64,000 nucleotides of DNA from MFD01275-c22 sp963705885 (lineage in GTDB: Bacteria > Actinomycetota > Actinomycetes > JACCUZ01): contig OY970120.1 of assembly GCA_963705885.1 (NCBI GenBank), positions 3,224,001 through 3,288,000 on the forward strand. Direction: 5' to 3'. Position 1 is the stretch's first letter. Each line of letters opens with the position of its first letter. Position numbers and translations under genes: made by a program. Below, piece by piece: positions 1 to 8,464 of this stretch. The notes beneath the pieces were generated by a model. That model did not search any database. It saw only the letters and a program-made list of their open reading frames with translations, and was not told where the DNA came from.

Positions 1-1441
1 GTCGGGCAGCACCATCACCCGGACCTCGCGCCCGGCCTGCATCGCGAACACCTTCTCGACGCCCTCGTGGGCCGCAGCGATCTCCTCGAGCCGCTCCAGC
101 CGCGCGACGTAGGCCTCAAGCGACTCGCGGCGCGCCCCGGGCCGCCCGCCGCTGATGGCGTCGGCCGCCTGGGTGAGCACCGCCTCGAGGGTGTGCGGCT
201 CGACCTCGTTGTGGTGGGCCTCGATGGCGTGGACGACGTCCGGGTGCTCACCGCAGCGGCGCGCGACGTCGGCGCCGATCAGCGCGTGCGACCCGGCGAT
301 CTCGTGGGTCAGCGCCTTCCCGACGTCGTGCAGGAGCGCGCACCGCTTCATGAGTACGGGGTCCAGCCCCAGCTCGGAGGCCATCATCGCCGCCAGGTGC
401 GCGGACTCGATCAGGTGCTTGAGCACGTTCTGGCCGTAGGAGGTGCGATAGCGCAGCCGGCCGAGCAGGGTGACCAGCTCGGGGTGCACGTCGGTGATGC
501 CGACCTCGACCAGGGCGTCCTCCCCGGCCCGCTCGCAGAGGGCCTCGACCTCGCCGCGGGCCTTCTCGTAGGCGTCCTCGATGCGCTGCGGGTGGATGCG
601 CCCGTCGAGGACGAGGGCCTCCAGCGCGATGCGCCCCACCTCGCGGCGGACGGGGTCGAAGCACGACAGGAGCACCGCCTCGGGCGTGTCGTCGATGATG
701 AGGTTGACCCCGGTCACCGACTCGAAGGTGCGGATGTTGCGGCCCTCGCGGCCGATGATGCGGCCCTTCATGTCGTCGCCCGGAAGGTGCAGCACCGACA
801 CCACCGACTCGGTCGGTCTGGTCGGTCGCCAGCCGCTGGATCGCCGTGGTGATGATCGCCCGGGCCCGGGCCTCGCCCTGCTCCTGGGCCTCGCGCTCGA
901 GGTCGCGCACGACGAGGGCGGCGTCACGCTTGGCCTGGTGCTCGACCGCCGCGACGAGCTCCCGTCGCGCGTCCTCGGCGGTCAGCCCGGCCACCTGCTC
1001 GAGGACCAGCCGGCGCTGCTCCTCCAGGCCGGCCAGCTCCGCGCGCCGAGCCGCGACCTCGGACTCCTGCGCGGTGAGCTCGTGGGCGCGGTCCTCGAGG
1101 TGGCGGAACTCCGCGTCGAGGCGCTCCTCCCGCTCGGTCACCCGGTGCTCCCGGCGCTCGAGGTCCGCTCGCTGCTCGCGGATGTCATCGCGCTGGTCCC
1201 GGATCTCGGCCTCGTCCTGCGCCCGCACCTCGTCGGCCTGCGTCCGTACGTCGTCGTCCTGCGCCTGCACCGCGCCGGCGCGCACCCGGGCCTCGTCCGC
1301 CTCCCGGGGCGTCGCGACGTCGGCCACGGGGACCTGGTCGGCGACGGGCCGGGAGCCGCGGAGCAGCAACATCACGGCGATCGTCACGACGACCACGGCG
1401 AGGACGCCCAGCAGGAGCAGTCCGACCTCGGCAACTCCCAT
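1..1441 (-). CDS. rny: Ribonuclease Y, 3' end cut by window edge, apparent frameshift
   Basis: Membrane-anchored endoribonuclease that starts decay of many mRNAs. The ATG at 1441 opens a protein with one N-terminal transmembrane helix (about residues 6-26), then a long charged coiled coil rich in Arg, Glu, Ala and Asp (to about residue 205). The KH domain (GDDMKGRIIGREG) and the HD domain (RCALLHDVGKA) are present but in the next reading frame. One extra base in the run around 805-825, where GACCGACC is repeated, shifts the frame; the expected LATDQT-AESV junction is broken there. Downstream of it the frame stays open to position 1, with only the last few codons missing. A sequencing slip in the short repeat is the simplest explanation; a real mutation would remove the catalytic half. 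Neighbour of recX/recA, as in other actinobacteria. Confidence 0.88.
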
Positions 1442-1740
1442 GACCGCCTCCTCGCGTGCGCCCCGACGGCACGCGGGCGGGCCCGGCCCGAGGAGCGAGC
1501 CCCACTGCCGGACGCCGACGGGACGACCCCCTCGTGCGAGGGTCGCCGCCCCGTCCCGGTCGCAGTCGCTCGGCGACCATGACCGGAGGTCCTCATCGCC
1601 GGCGGGTGCTGGCCGCCGGTGTCGTCTCGTTCGGTGTCGTCTCGTGCAGCTCGTGAGGTGCTATCGGGACCCGCGTGCCTGCGGGGTCGTGCTGTCGTTG
1701 CTCGCGACATTACACCTGTCCGCGAGCCGTCCGGGGGCGA
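1442..1740. other. Intergenic region upstream of rny with a 15-bp tandem repeat
   Basis: Noncoding gap between the end of recX and the start of rny. The only structure I see is a 15-bp unit (GGTGTCGTCTCGTTC, then the same with one change) present twice in tandem at 1618-1647. An AT-richer patch at 1709-1718 could hold a minus-strand -10 element for rny, but no convincing -35 accompanies it. Confidence 0.45.
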
Positions 1741-2385
1741 TCACGGGTCACCGGGAGGGTCGCTCGCCGACCGGTCCGGCGCCCCGCCACCGGCCCCGCG
1801 GTGGCCGCCTGGAGCCCACCCATCACCGCCATCGGTCGCGTCGGCGGCCACGGCGTCGCGCACGACCCGCAGGGCCAGGCCGCTTGGGTATCCCTTGCGG
1901 GCCAGCATCCCGGCCAGCCGCCGGACCCGGACCTCGGCGGGCAGCTTCCGCGTGGCCGGCAGCCGCTTGGCGACCAGGGCCGTCGCCGCCGCTGCCTCGT
2001 CGTCGGGGCCGATCGCGTCGACCGCCGCGCGGGCGGTGTCGTCGTCGACCCCCTTCTGGCGCAGCTCGTGGCTCAGGGCGCGGCGGGACAGGCCCCGCCC
2101 GGCGTGCCGGGAGCGGACCCAGGACTCGGCGAACGCGGCGTCGTCGACCAGGCCCACCTCCGTGAACCGGTCGAGCACCGCGTCGGCGACCTCGTCGGGC
2201 ACGGCCCGGGCCGCGAGGTCGGACGCCAGCTGAGCGCGCGACCGCGGGGCCGCCGAGAGCTTGCGCAGGACGACGCCCCGCGCCACCGACTCGGGGTCCG
2301 CGTCGGGCGTGGCGTCCGCGGGGCTGCCCGGGGTGGGCCCGTCGGGCCCACCCCGGAAGCGCCTCGCCCGTCGTGCTGCCGGCAC
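1741..2385 (-). CDS. recX: Regulatory protein RecX
   Basis: RecX binds the RecA filament and limits its recombinase and coprotease activity. The 214-residue product has the RecX three-helix repeats, for example VVLRKLSAAPRSRAQLASDL near residue 40, VDDAAFAESWVRSR near 85 and LSRRALSHELRQKGVDD near 100. The N-terminal 35 residues and the Gly/Asp-rich C-terminal tail (about 20 residues) are extra and probably disordered. The GTG start lies 3 bases after the recA stop, so the two genes are surely cotranscribed and RecX is made with RecA under the same SOS control. Confidence 0.93.
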   Translation of the reverse strand: MPAARRARRFRGGPDGPTPGSPADATPDADPESVARGVVLRKLSAAPRSRAQLASDLAARAVPDEVADAVLDRFTEVGLVDDAAFAESWVRSRHAGRGLSRRALSHELRQKGVDDDTARAAVDAIGPDDEAAAATALVAKRLPATRKLPAEVRVRRLAGMLARKGYPSGLALRVVRDAVAADATDGGDGWAPGGHRGAGGGAPDRSASDPPGDP

Positions 2386-2388
2386 CGG

Positions 2389-4536
2389 CTAGATGTCGCT
2401 CGGGACCACGACGGGAACCGGCACGTCCTCGGCCGGGGCGTCCACCCGCGCGCCGATCCCGAGCTTCTCCTTGATCTTCTTCTCCAGCTCGTCGGCGAGG
2501 TCCGGGTTGTCGCGCAGGAAGGCCCGCGAGTTCTCCTTGCCCTGCCCGAGCTGGTCGCCCTCGTAGGTGTACCAGGCGCCGGACTTGCGCACGAAGCCCT
2601 GATCCACGCCGACGTCGATCAGGCCGCCCTCGCGACTGATGCCCGTGCCGAACATCAGGTCCATCTCGGCCTGCCGGAACGGCGGGGACATCTTGTTCTT
2701 GACGACCTTGACCCGCACCCGGTTGCCGACGGCCTCCTGGCCGTCCTTGAGCGTCTCGATGCGCCGGACGTCGAGCCGGATCGAGGCGTAGAACTTCAAC
2801 GCCTTGCCGCCCGCGGTGGTCTCGGGACTGTTGTGCACCATCACGCCGTCGACGAAGTAGTTGTGCGTGCCCTCGACCTCGATGTCGAAGCGGTGCATCG
2901 ACCGCGTCCTCGGTTTGACGTGAACGTCGAGGACCCGCGCCGGCACGGGACGCAGCTCGGGCTCGACGAACTGCGGCTCGACGGCGAACTGGTCACGGAA
3001 CCGCGGGAGCAGCTTGTAGTGCATCGACGGGTGCACGTAGGGCGCGATGAGCTCCTGGAGCCGTGCGGTGGCCGCCGTCGTGAACTGCAGGACGGCCTTC
3101 TGCCGGGCACCCCGCAGCGCGACCGAGCAGTCGAGCCCGAAGGTGCCACGAAGGTGCTCGACGATCCGGTCGCGGGAACCGGGGCTCATGGACTCGACGC
3201 AGATCTCCGCCCGGCCGCTGCCGCCCGCGGTGCGGGCCTGGAGTCCGCGCGAGCGCACGCTGAAGCTCGCGTCGTCCATGTACCAGATTGCCAGCGCCAA
3301 CGGCGTCAGCGCCTTGAGGTAGTCCCAGGTGATGTGCTTCTTGCCGTCGCCGAGGTAGACGACCTGCTGCAGCTCGCCCAGCTCGGGCAGCGGCCTGAAG
3401 TCGGCGAACGACGCGCCCTGCGCATCGGTCCGGCGGGAGCACGGGATGTTGCCGAGCAGCGAGACCTTCCAGTCCAGGTAGTCGGCCTGCTCGGCGCCGT
3501 GGCCCAGCCGGAAGCGCACCCCGTGGCGCCCTCGCCGGTTGGGCGACAGGTTGGCGTCGCCCAGCAGCCCGCCCAGCACGACCTGCCACTGCTGGTCGCC
3601 CAGCCGGACGGTCTCCGCCTGCACCACCCGGTCGCCAGGAAGGATCTCGCCGGCCTCGCGCCACCCACCCGGGGTCTGGATCAGGTGGTTGGCCGTGGCC
3701 GCGAACTGGGCCCGGCCGTTCCCCCCGGAGCGCTCGACCGTGAACTGCAGGAACTGCTCCGTGGGCCCGTTGTCGAACCAGTTGGTGACCTTGCGCGGCA
3801 CGATCCGCCCGGCGTCCGCGTCGTAGGACAGGACCTCGACCGGCATCTTCTGGTTGACGATCTTGCCGATCTTCTCCTGCGTCCCGTCGGCCAGGGTGAC
3901 CCTGGTGTCGTAGGAGAAGCAGCCGAACATCACGCCGATCTTCTCGCGGAGCTGGTTGATGAAGATGGCGGTGGTCTTGGAGGAGCTCAGCGCGCCGGTC
4001 AGCTTGCGCAGGGCCTGGCTCATCAGCCGGGCCTGCAGGCCGACGTGGCTGTCGCCCATCTCGCCCTCGATCTCGGCGCGTGGCACGAGCGCCGCCACCG
4101 AGTCGATGACGATGATGTCCAGGGCGCCGGAGCGGATGAGCATGTCGGCTATCTCGAGCGCCTGCTCACCGGTGTCGGGCTGGGACACCAGCAGGCCATC
4201 GGTGTCGACGCCGAGCTGCTGCGCGTAGCCGGGGTCGAGGGCATGCTCCGCGTCGATGAACGCCGCGATGCCGCCCGCCTTCTGCGCGTTGGCGATCGCG
4301 TGCAGCGCGACCGTGGTCTTGCCGGAGCTCTCCGGGCCGTAGATCTCGACGACCCGGCCGCGCGGGAGGCCGCCGATGCCCAACGCGATGTCGAGCGCGA
4401 TGGAGCCGGTCGGGATCGTCTCGATGGGCGCCCGGATGTCGTCACCGAGCCGCATCACCGAGCCCTTGCCGAACTGGCGGTCGATCTGCGCGAGAGCCGT
4501 GTCGAGCGCCTTGTCGCGGTCTGCTGCTGGAGCCAT
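2389..4536 (-). CDS. recA: Recombinase RecA precursor containing an intein
   Basis: Central homologous recombination ATPase and LexA coprotease. The reading frame is about 715 codons, roughly twice the normal 350, because a 364-residue intein interrupts it. Extein signs: start MAPAADRDKALDTALAQI, Walker A GPESSGKT near residue 66, Walker B IIVIDSVAAL, the L2 loop FINQLREKIGVMFG resuming as SPETTAGGKALKFY after the intein, and a normal C terminus ending in VPVVVPSDI. The insertion lies exactly in the ssDNA-binding L2 loop, so RecA cannot work until the intein is spliced out. I chose the ATG at 4536 because homology begins there; an in-frame start at 4614 would add 26 unusual residues. A LexA box lies upstream and recX follows at 3 bases. 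Confidence 0.97.
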   Translation of the reverse strand: MAPAADRDKALDTALAQIDRQFGKGSVMRLGDDIRAPIETIPTGSIALDIALGIGGLPRGRVVEIYGPESSGKTTVALHAIANAQKAGGIAAFIDAEHALDPGYAQQLGVDTDGLLVSQPDTGEQALEIADMLIRSGALDIIVIDSVAALVPRAEIEGEMGDSHVGLQARLMSQALRKLTGALSSSKTTAIFINQLREKIGVMFGCFSYDTRVTLADGTQEKIGKIVNQKMPVEVLSYDADAGRIVPRKVTNWFDNGPTEQFLQFTVERSGGNGRAQFAATANHLIQTPGGWREAGEILPGDRVVQAETVRLGDQQWQVVLGGLLGDANLSPNRRGRHGVRFRLGHGAEQADYLDWKVSLLGNIPCSRRTDAQGASFADFRPLPELGELQQVVYLGDGKKHITWDYLKALTPLALAIWYMDDASFSVRSRGLQARTAGGSGRAEICVESMSPGSRDRIVEHLRGTFGLDCSVALRGARQKAVLQFTTAATARLQELIAPYVHPSMHYKLLPRFRDQFAVEPQFVEPELRPVPARVLDVHVKPRTRSMHRFDIEVEGTHNYFVDGVMVHNSPETTAGGKALKFYASIRLDVRRIETLKDGQEAVGNRVRVKVVKNKMSPPFRQAEMDLMFGTGISREGGLIDVGVDQGFVRKSGAWYTYEGDQLGQGKENSRAFLRDNPDLADELEKKIKEKLGIGARVDAPAEDVPVPVVVPSDI
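2830..3921 (-). other. RecA intein with LAGLIDADG homing endonuclease domain
   Basis: 364-residue in-frame protein intron inside recA. It begins with Cys1 (CFSYDTRVTLADGT) and ends with the splicing dipeptide HN (NYFVDGVMVHN) followed by Ser as first C-extein residue, all competent for protein splicing. Block B is ATANHLIQTPGG with its His. Two dodecapeptide motifs, VLGGLLGDANLS and LALAIWYMDDAS, retain the acidic residues, so the homing endonuclease looks intact. The insertion point between MFG and SPETT, the length and the sequence closely resemble the Mycobacterium leprae RecA intein (365 residues, same site, from memory) rather than the M. tuberculosis one, which sits elsewhere in RecA. 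Each nucleotide of the flanks is in frame, so no separate gene is present. Confidence 0.95.
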
Positions 4537-4659
4537 GGATGCCACCCGGGGGGATGAGGAACGAGCCGTCGTTTTCTTGGTCACGTCTGGGAACCTAGGG
4601 CCGGCCTCGGACACAATCGGTCCGTCCGGCGTGCTCTGTGGATGGGTCGACGGGTGTGG

Positions 4660-4681
4660 ACACTACCCGAACACGTGTTCG
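4660..4681 (-). promoter_or_regulatory. LexA/SOS box next to a candidate recA -10
   Basis: CGAACACGTGTTCG at 4668-4681 is a perfect 14-bp palindrome matching the Gram-positive LexA consensus CGAAC-N4-GTTCG. TAGTGT at 4660-4665 (minus strand) directly downstream could be the -10 of the recA promoter, so bound LexA would occlude RNA polymerase. The box lies 132 bases before the recA ATG. I see no convincing -35, and the -10 is only a candidate. Confidence 0.88.
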
Positions 4682-4752
4682 ATACCGGCCCGACACGCCG
4701 GGCGCCGCCCGGGGCCGGGACGGCCACGACGGCTCCGCCGGGCGGTGGGGGC

Positions 4753-5982
4753 TCAGGGGCCGGCCACGGCGGGCACCCGGTGTCGTACGGCCACCAGCGC
4801 GAGGACCGGCACCACCAGGAGCCCCGCCAGCGCGTTGAGCGTGCCGTAGCCGGTCAGCCCCAGGACCACCCCGGCCAGCGCTCCGCCCGCGGCCCCGCAG
4901 ATGCCCATGACGAAGTCGGACGCGCCCTGCACGCCGGGGCGTACCGCCGCGGCGACCGACTCGGTCAGCAGGGTCGACCCCGCGATCAGCGCGCAGGACC
5001 AGCCGAGGCCGAGGAGGAGGAGCCCGGCGCCCAGCGCGCCGTTCGCCGTGAGGCTGCCCGAGACCGTGACGGCGACGACCAGCACCAGCTGGCCGATCAC
5101 GAGCACCGGCACCCGTCCCAGACGGTCGGTCAGCCACCCCACGACGGGCGAGAACGCGTACATGCCCGCGACGTGGAGGCTGATCACCAGCCCGACGACC
5201 TCCAGCGTCGCGTCGTGGTGGCGCATGTGCACCGGGGTCATGACCATCACGGCGACCATGACGGTGTGCGCGGTCGCGACGGCCGCGATCGCGAGCACGG
5301 CGGGCGGGGAGGCGGCCACCGCCCGCAGCGCCGCCCGCAGCGGCACCGACGGCAGGTGCTCCTCCTCCCCCACCGCGCGGGCGGTCAGCAGGGGGTCGGG
5401 CCGCAGCCCGAGGTGCACCACGGCGGCGGCCACCGTGAAGGCGACCACGGAGAACAGCACCGGCCCGGTCAGGGGCGGGAGGCCGAACCAGCCCGCCACC
5501 GTGGCGCCCGGCCCGGTCAGGTTGGGCCCCAGCACGACGCCGAGCGTGGTGGCCCACACGACGGTCGCCAGGGCGCGGGCGCGGGACGAGGGATCGGCGA
5601 GGTCGGCGGCGGCGTAGCGCGACTGCAGGTTCGTCGCGGTGCCCGCGCCCATCAGCCAGGCCCCGAGCAGGACCAGCGAGAACCGGCCGGCGACGGCACC
5701 GAGCACGACCAGCACGGTGCCGGCCAGCGCCAGGACGTAGCCGCCGGCCAGCCCGGGTCGTCGTCCGTGCACCGACATGACGCGTGCCATCGGCAGGGCC
5801 AGCACGGCGGCGCCGAGCACCGAGGACGTCTGGGAGAGCCCGGACAGGGCGGTCGAGCCGGACACGTCCTCCGCGATGAGCCCGCCGACGGAGATCGCCG
5901 CGCCGACGCCGACCCCGCCGAGCACCTGGGCGCCCGCCAGGACCCGCACGGTCCGGCGCTGCAGCGCGACGACATCGGTCAC
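4753..5982 (-). CDS. MFS transporter
   Basis: About 409-residue integral membrane protein of the major facilitator superfamily with roughly 12 hydrophobic segments. The loop RVMSVHGRRPGLAGG near residue 70 and its second-half echo GWLTDRLGRVPVLVIGQ near 275 are the classic MFS A-like motifs after TM2 and TM8. Substrate is unknown; drug or metabolite efflux is the usual guess for this type. I prefer the GTG at 5982 because GAGGTGG lies 7-9 bases ahead of it, while the GTG at 5994 overlaps that ribosome-binding site. It follows recA in the opposite operon order, separated by the SOS promoter region, so it is probably transcribed separately. Confidence 0.87.
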   Translation of the reverse strand: MTDVVALQRRTVRVLAGAQVLGGVGVGAAISVGGLIAEDVSGSTALSGLSQTSSVLGAAVLALPMARVMSVHGRRPGLAGGYVLALAGTVLVVLGAVAGRFSLVLLGAWLMGAGTATNLQSRYAAADLADPSSRARALATVVWATTLGVVLGPNLTGPGATVAGWFGLPPLTGPVLFSVVAFTVAAAVVHLGLRPDPLLTARAVGEEEHLPSVPLRAALRAVAASPPAVLAIAAVATAHTVMVAVMVMTPVHMRHHDATLEVVGLVISLHVAGMYAFSPVVGWLTDRLGRVPVLVIGQLVLVVAVTVSGSLTANGALGAGLLLLGLGWSCALIAGSTLLTESVAAAVRPGVQGASDFVMGICGAAGGALAGVVLGLTGYGTLNALAGLLVVPVLALVAVRHRVPAVAGP

Positions 5983-6030
5983 GGGCTGGCCCACCTCGGA
6001 AGCGTACGGGTGGTGGGCCCGGCCGCGTCC

Positions 6031-7356
6031 TCAATTGCCGGCCGTCGAGGACACCCCCGGGATGCGGTCGGCCCGGAAGGCGGCCACGAACAGCCGGTGG
6101 TCCTCGCGCACCCGGGCGGCGTAGTCGTGGGCGAACCCGGTGAGGTCCGCGACGAGGTCCTCGACCCGGTCCCCGACGGCTCCGGCGACGGCGTCCTCAG
6201 TCTGGAAGTCCACCAGCGGCGTCTCGTCGGAGTCGACGTCGCTCACGCAGTGCACCTTGGCCGTCGCGCTGCCGAGCTGCTCGACGACCGGCGCGAGGTC
6301 CTCGGGCTCGGAGAGCTCGTCCCAGTCGAGGTCGGACTCGTAGGGCGAGAGCTCGGTCACGACGTAGCCCTCGCCGTCGAGCTCGGTCCAGCCGCGCCAG
6401 GGGTCGGCGTGGGCCTGCAGCGCCGACTGCGACACGGCCGTGCGGTGCCCGTGGTGCTGGAAGAACTCGCGGGCCTGCGGGTGGTCGACGACCCGGCTCG
6501 GCACGGCCTCGTTGCCGAGCTTCATCGACAGCACGATGTCGTTCTCAAGCGCCTGCGTGTGCCCCTCCACCAGCAGGTTGTACGACGGCAGGCCGGCGCT
6601 GCCGATGCCGGAGCCCGAGGTGCCGACGACGTCCTTGAGCTGGTAGCTGATGCTGCCCAGCCGCTCCGACGCGGGGATGGTGCGCAGGTAGCCCTCGTAG
6701 GCCTTCTCGACCCTGCGTCTCTCGCGCCACCCCAGCTCGCGCAGCCGTGACGTGTGCTGGAAGCGCCGCTGGTGGTCCTCGACCGTCGTCAGGCCCGCGA
6801 GCAGGTCGAGGCGGGTCGCGAGCTGGGCCTGCACGAGCGCGTCGTGGACGGCGCCGGACGCGGTGTCGAGGCGCAGCGCCCACTCGTGGTCGCGGTCCGA
6901 GTCGACGAAGTGCTGCACCTGCTCGACGTACGACCGCGCGAAGCGGCCGCTCAGGTCGTCGATCACCGCGTCGGGCAGCGCCTTCTGCCAGCACATCAGC
7001 GCGAGGCTGGCGACGAACCGGCGCAGGTCCCAGGTGAACGGCGCGAGGTAGGCCTCGTCGAAGTCGTTGACGTCGAAGACCAGCACGCCGGAGCCGTCCA
7101 TGTAGGTGCCGAAGTTCTCGGCGTGCAGGTCGCCCTGGATCCACACGCGCTCGGTGCGCTCGTCCGTCCAGTCGTCGCGGGAGCCCGCCAGGTCCCGGTA
7201 GAACACGCAGGCGCTGCCGCGGTAGAACGCCCACGGGTCCGCGGCCATCTTGCGGAACTTGACGCGGAACGCGCCTGCGTCGGCCTTCATGAGGTCGGCG
7301 AAGGCGTCGACGAGCGTGTCGACGATGAGCTCCTGGCGGGCGCGGTCCTCGGGCAT
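6031..7356 (-). CDS. DUF2252 family protein
   Basis: About 441 residues matching the DUF2252 family, whose biochemical role is not established. Visible family signatures: FRKMAADPWAFYRGSA near residue 35, WIQGDLHAENFGTY near 80, FDVNDFDEAYLAPFTWDL near 98. These resemble the catalytic loop (HxxN after an Asp) and metal-binding Asp of APH-type small-molecule kinases, so a kinase-like fold is likely; a substrate cannot be named. An ATG at 7356 preceded by AGGGGCAGGGG is a better start than the GTG at 7389. The gene sits 50 bases after the DUF3046 gene and may share its transcript. Confidence 0.87.
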   Translation of the reverse strand: MPEDRARQELIVDTLVDAFADLMKADAGAFRVKFRKMAADPWAFYRGSACVFYRDLAGSRDDWTDERTERVWIQGDLHAENFGTYMDGSGVLVFDVNDFDEAYLAPFTWDLRRFVASLALMCWQKALPDAVIDDLSGRFARSYVEQVQHFVDSDRDHEWALRLDTASGAVHDALVQAQLATRLDLLAGLTTVEDHQRRFQHTSRLRELGWRERRRVEKAYEGYLRTIPASERLGSISYQLKDVVGTSGSGIGSAGLPSYNLLVEGHTQALENDIVLSMKLGNEAVPSRVVDHPQAREFFQHHGHRTAVSQSALQAHADPWRGWTELDGEGYVVTELSPYESDLDWDELSEPEDLAPVVEQLGSATAKVHCVSDVDSDETPLVDFQTEDAVAGAVGDRVEDLVADLTGFAHDYAARVREDHRLFVAAFRADRIPGVSSTAGN

Positions 7357-7405
7357 CCCCTGCCCCTGCCCGGGCCGGGTCGCGGTCACACGCCGGCCGG
7401 GCCGC

Positions 7406-7597
7406 TCAGCGCCGGGCGGCGGGGACCTCCATGCCCTCGCAGACCGCGCGCCAGACGCGCAGCGCCGGCTCGCCTCCCGCCAGCGCCTGCGCCACCGTGC
7501 GGTTGCCCAGCTCGGAGAACACGTGCAGCTCGGCCATCGTCTCGGCGTGGGGGCCGAAGGTGTCGCGCATCCGCTCCCAGAAGTCGGTCAGCCGCAT
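7406..7597 (-). CDS. DUF3046 domain protein
   Basis: Small 63-residue protein, MRLTDFWERMRDTFGPH at the start and NRTVAQALAGGEPALRVWRAVC in the second half. This pattern is the actinobacterial DUF3046 family, encoded next to recA/recX in many genomes (Rv2738c beside recA in M. tuberculosis). Function unknown; its conserved position suggests a link to DNA repair or simply to that operon. No membrane segments or signal peptide. Confidence 0.88.
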   Translation of the reverse strand: MRLTDFWERMRDTFGPHAETMAELHVFSELGNRTVAQALAGGEPALRVWRAVCEGMEVPAARR

Positions 7598-7622
7598 CCG
7601 TCCAGTATCCCCGACCCACCGG

Positions 7623-7925
7623 TCACGGCTGACGCTCGACGTAGGCGGCGAAGGAGTCCAGGGCGTCCTGCCAGAACGCGTCGAGCCAGGCGCGCAGCGG
7701 CTCGAGACCGGAGGGGTCGAGGTGGTAGACGTTGCGCGTCCCGGCCGTCGTCCAGCCGACGAGCCCGGCCTCGTGGAGGACCTTGAGGTGCTGGGAGACG
7801 GCGGGCCGGCTGACCGGCAGGGCCTCGGCGAGTGCCGAGACCGAGCGTGGGCTGCGCCGCAGCTGCTCGAGGATGCCGCGGCGGGTGGCGTCGCCCAGCG
7901 CGTCGCAGACCGCCGGGAGGCTCAC
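7623..7925 (-). CDS. ArsR-family transcriptional regulator
   Basis: 100-residue winged-helix protein. It starts VSLPAVCDALGDATRRGILE and continues through the recognition helix region VSRPAVSQHLKVLHEAGLVG and the wing TAGTRNVYHLDPSGLEPL, the typical ArsR/SmtB layout. The usual metal-binding Cys pair in the recognition helix is absent, as in the ArsR proteins paired with SRPBCC partners. The GTG start overlaps the stop of the upstream SRPBCC gene by GTGA, so the two proteins are translationally coupled. Probably represses its own operon. A fused version of the same two modules occurs at 46.2 kb. Confidence 0.93.
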   Translation of the reverse strand: MSLPAVCDALGDATRRGILEQLRRSPRSVSALAEALPVSRPAVSQHLKVLHEAGLVGWTTAGTRNVYHLDPSGLEPLRAWLDAFWQDALDSFAAYVERQP

Positions 7926-8374
7926 CCGCCCGCCAGGTCGACGTACGGGCGCAGGACGGAGTCCCACCCGGTCTCGTAGCCGCCGCGCGCGTGGGTGCCG
8001 TCGGGTCGCGACTCCCAGCCCGAGTGCACGAGCGTGACCAGGGTGCCCGGGCCGTCGGAGGTGAAGGAGACCTCGACCCGGGTGGCCTCCTCCGGCGGCG
8101 TCCCGGGGTGCCAGGTGAGGGCGACGCGGGCCGGTGGTTCCCATGCGGTCACCTGCCCCCAGTCTGCGGTGCTGCCGTCCGCGAGCAGCTCGACCAGGCG
8201 GCCGCCCCGCCGTCGCTCCAGGACGAGACCGCGCGAGGTCGCGCCACCGACCGAGTGCGTCGCGAGCGGCCACCACGCGCCGATCCTCGCCGTGAACAGC
8301 TCGAACGCGCGGTCCCGGGCGACTGCCACGCGGACGGTCTTGGTGAGCGGGCCGAGTGCGGTGGTGGAGGTCAT
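7922..8374 (-). CDS. SRPBCC (AHSA1-type) ligand-binding protein
   Basis: 150-residue START/Bet v 1-like protein of the Aha1 C-terminal family: VAVARDRAFELFTARIGAWWPL near residue 17, the central strand VELLADGSTADWGQVTAWEPP and the C-terminal helix GGYETGWDSVLRPYVDL. These proteins bind small hydrophobic ligands, and their ligand is usually unknown. A GAAGGAAG ribosome-binding site precedes the ATG. First gene of a two-gene operon with the ArsR regulator, so SRPBCC may be the effector-sensing or detoxifying partner. Confidence 0.9.
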   Translation of the reverse strand: MTSTTALGPLTKTVRVAVARDRAFELFTARIGAWWPLATHSVGGATSRGLVLERRRGGRLVELLADGSTADWGQVTAWEPPARVALTWHPGTPPEEATRVEVSFTSDGPGTLVTLVHSGWESRPDGTHARGGYETGWDSVLRPYVDLAGG

Positions 8375-8384
8375 GGGGCTTCCT

Positions 8385-8415
8385 TCGTAAGTGACGACTA
8401 ACCGTAAGTTGCCAC
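8385..8415 (-). promoter_or_regulatory. Candidate ArsR operator upstream of the SRPBCC/arsR pair
   Basis: Upstream of the SRPBCC ATG the sequence CGTAAGT occurs twice as a direct repeat (8386-8392 and 8402-8408) in an AT-richer stretch. Both copies lie where the promoter should be, consistent with a self-regulating ArsR operator. The assignment rests on position and repetition only. Confidence 0.4.
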
Positions 8416-8464
8416 GAACCGAGCCCCGCGTCAAGGGCCTGTCCTCTCCCCTAGGGTCAGGCCC

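Noticed and set aside
2830..3921. The intein region as a separate gene nested in recA.
   Set aside because: It is in frame with recA, without its own start; it begins with Cys and ends HN-S, so protein splicing explains it.
1675..4557. Very long open frame on the plus strand over recX/recA.
   Set aside because: It is antisense to two strongly conserved genes and its residues match no family; such frames are expected at this GC content.
4642..6750. Long plus-strand open frame over the MFS and DUF2252 genes, rich in His, Arg and Gly.
   Set aside because: It is antisense to a clear transporter and to DUF2252, with no ribosome-binding site or family match.
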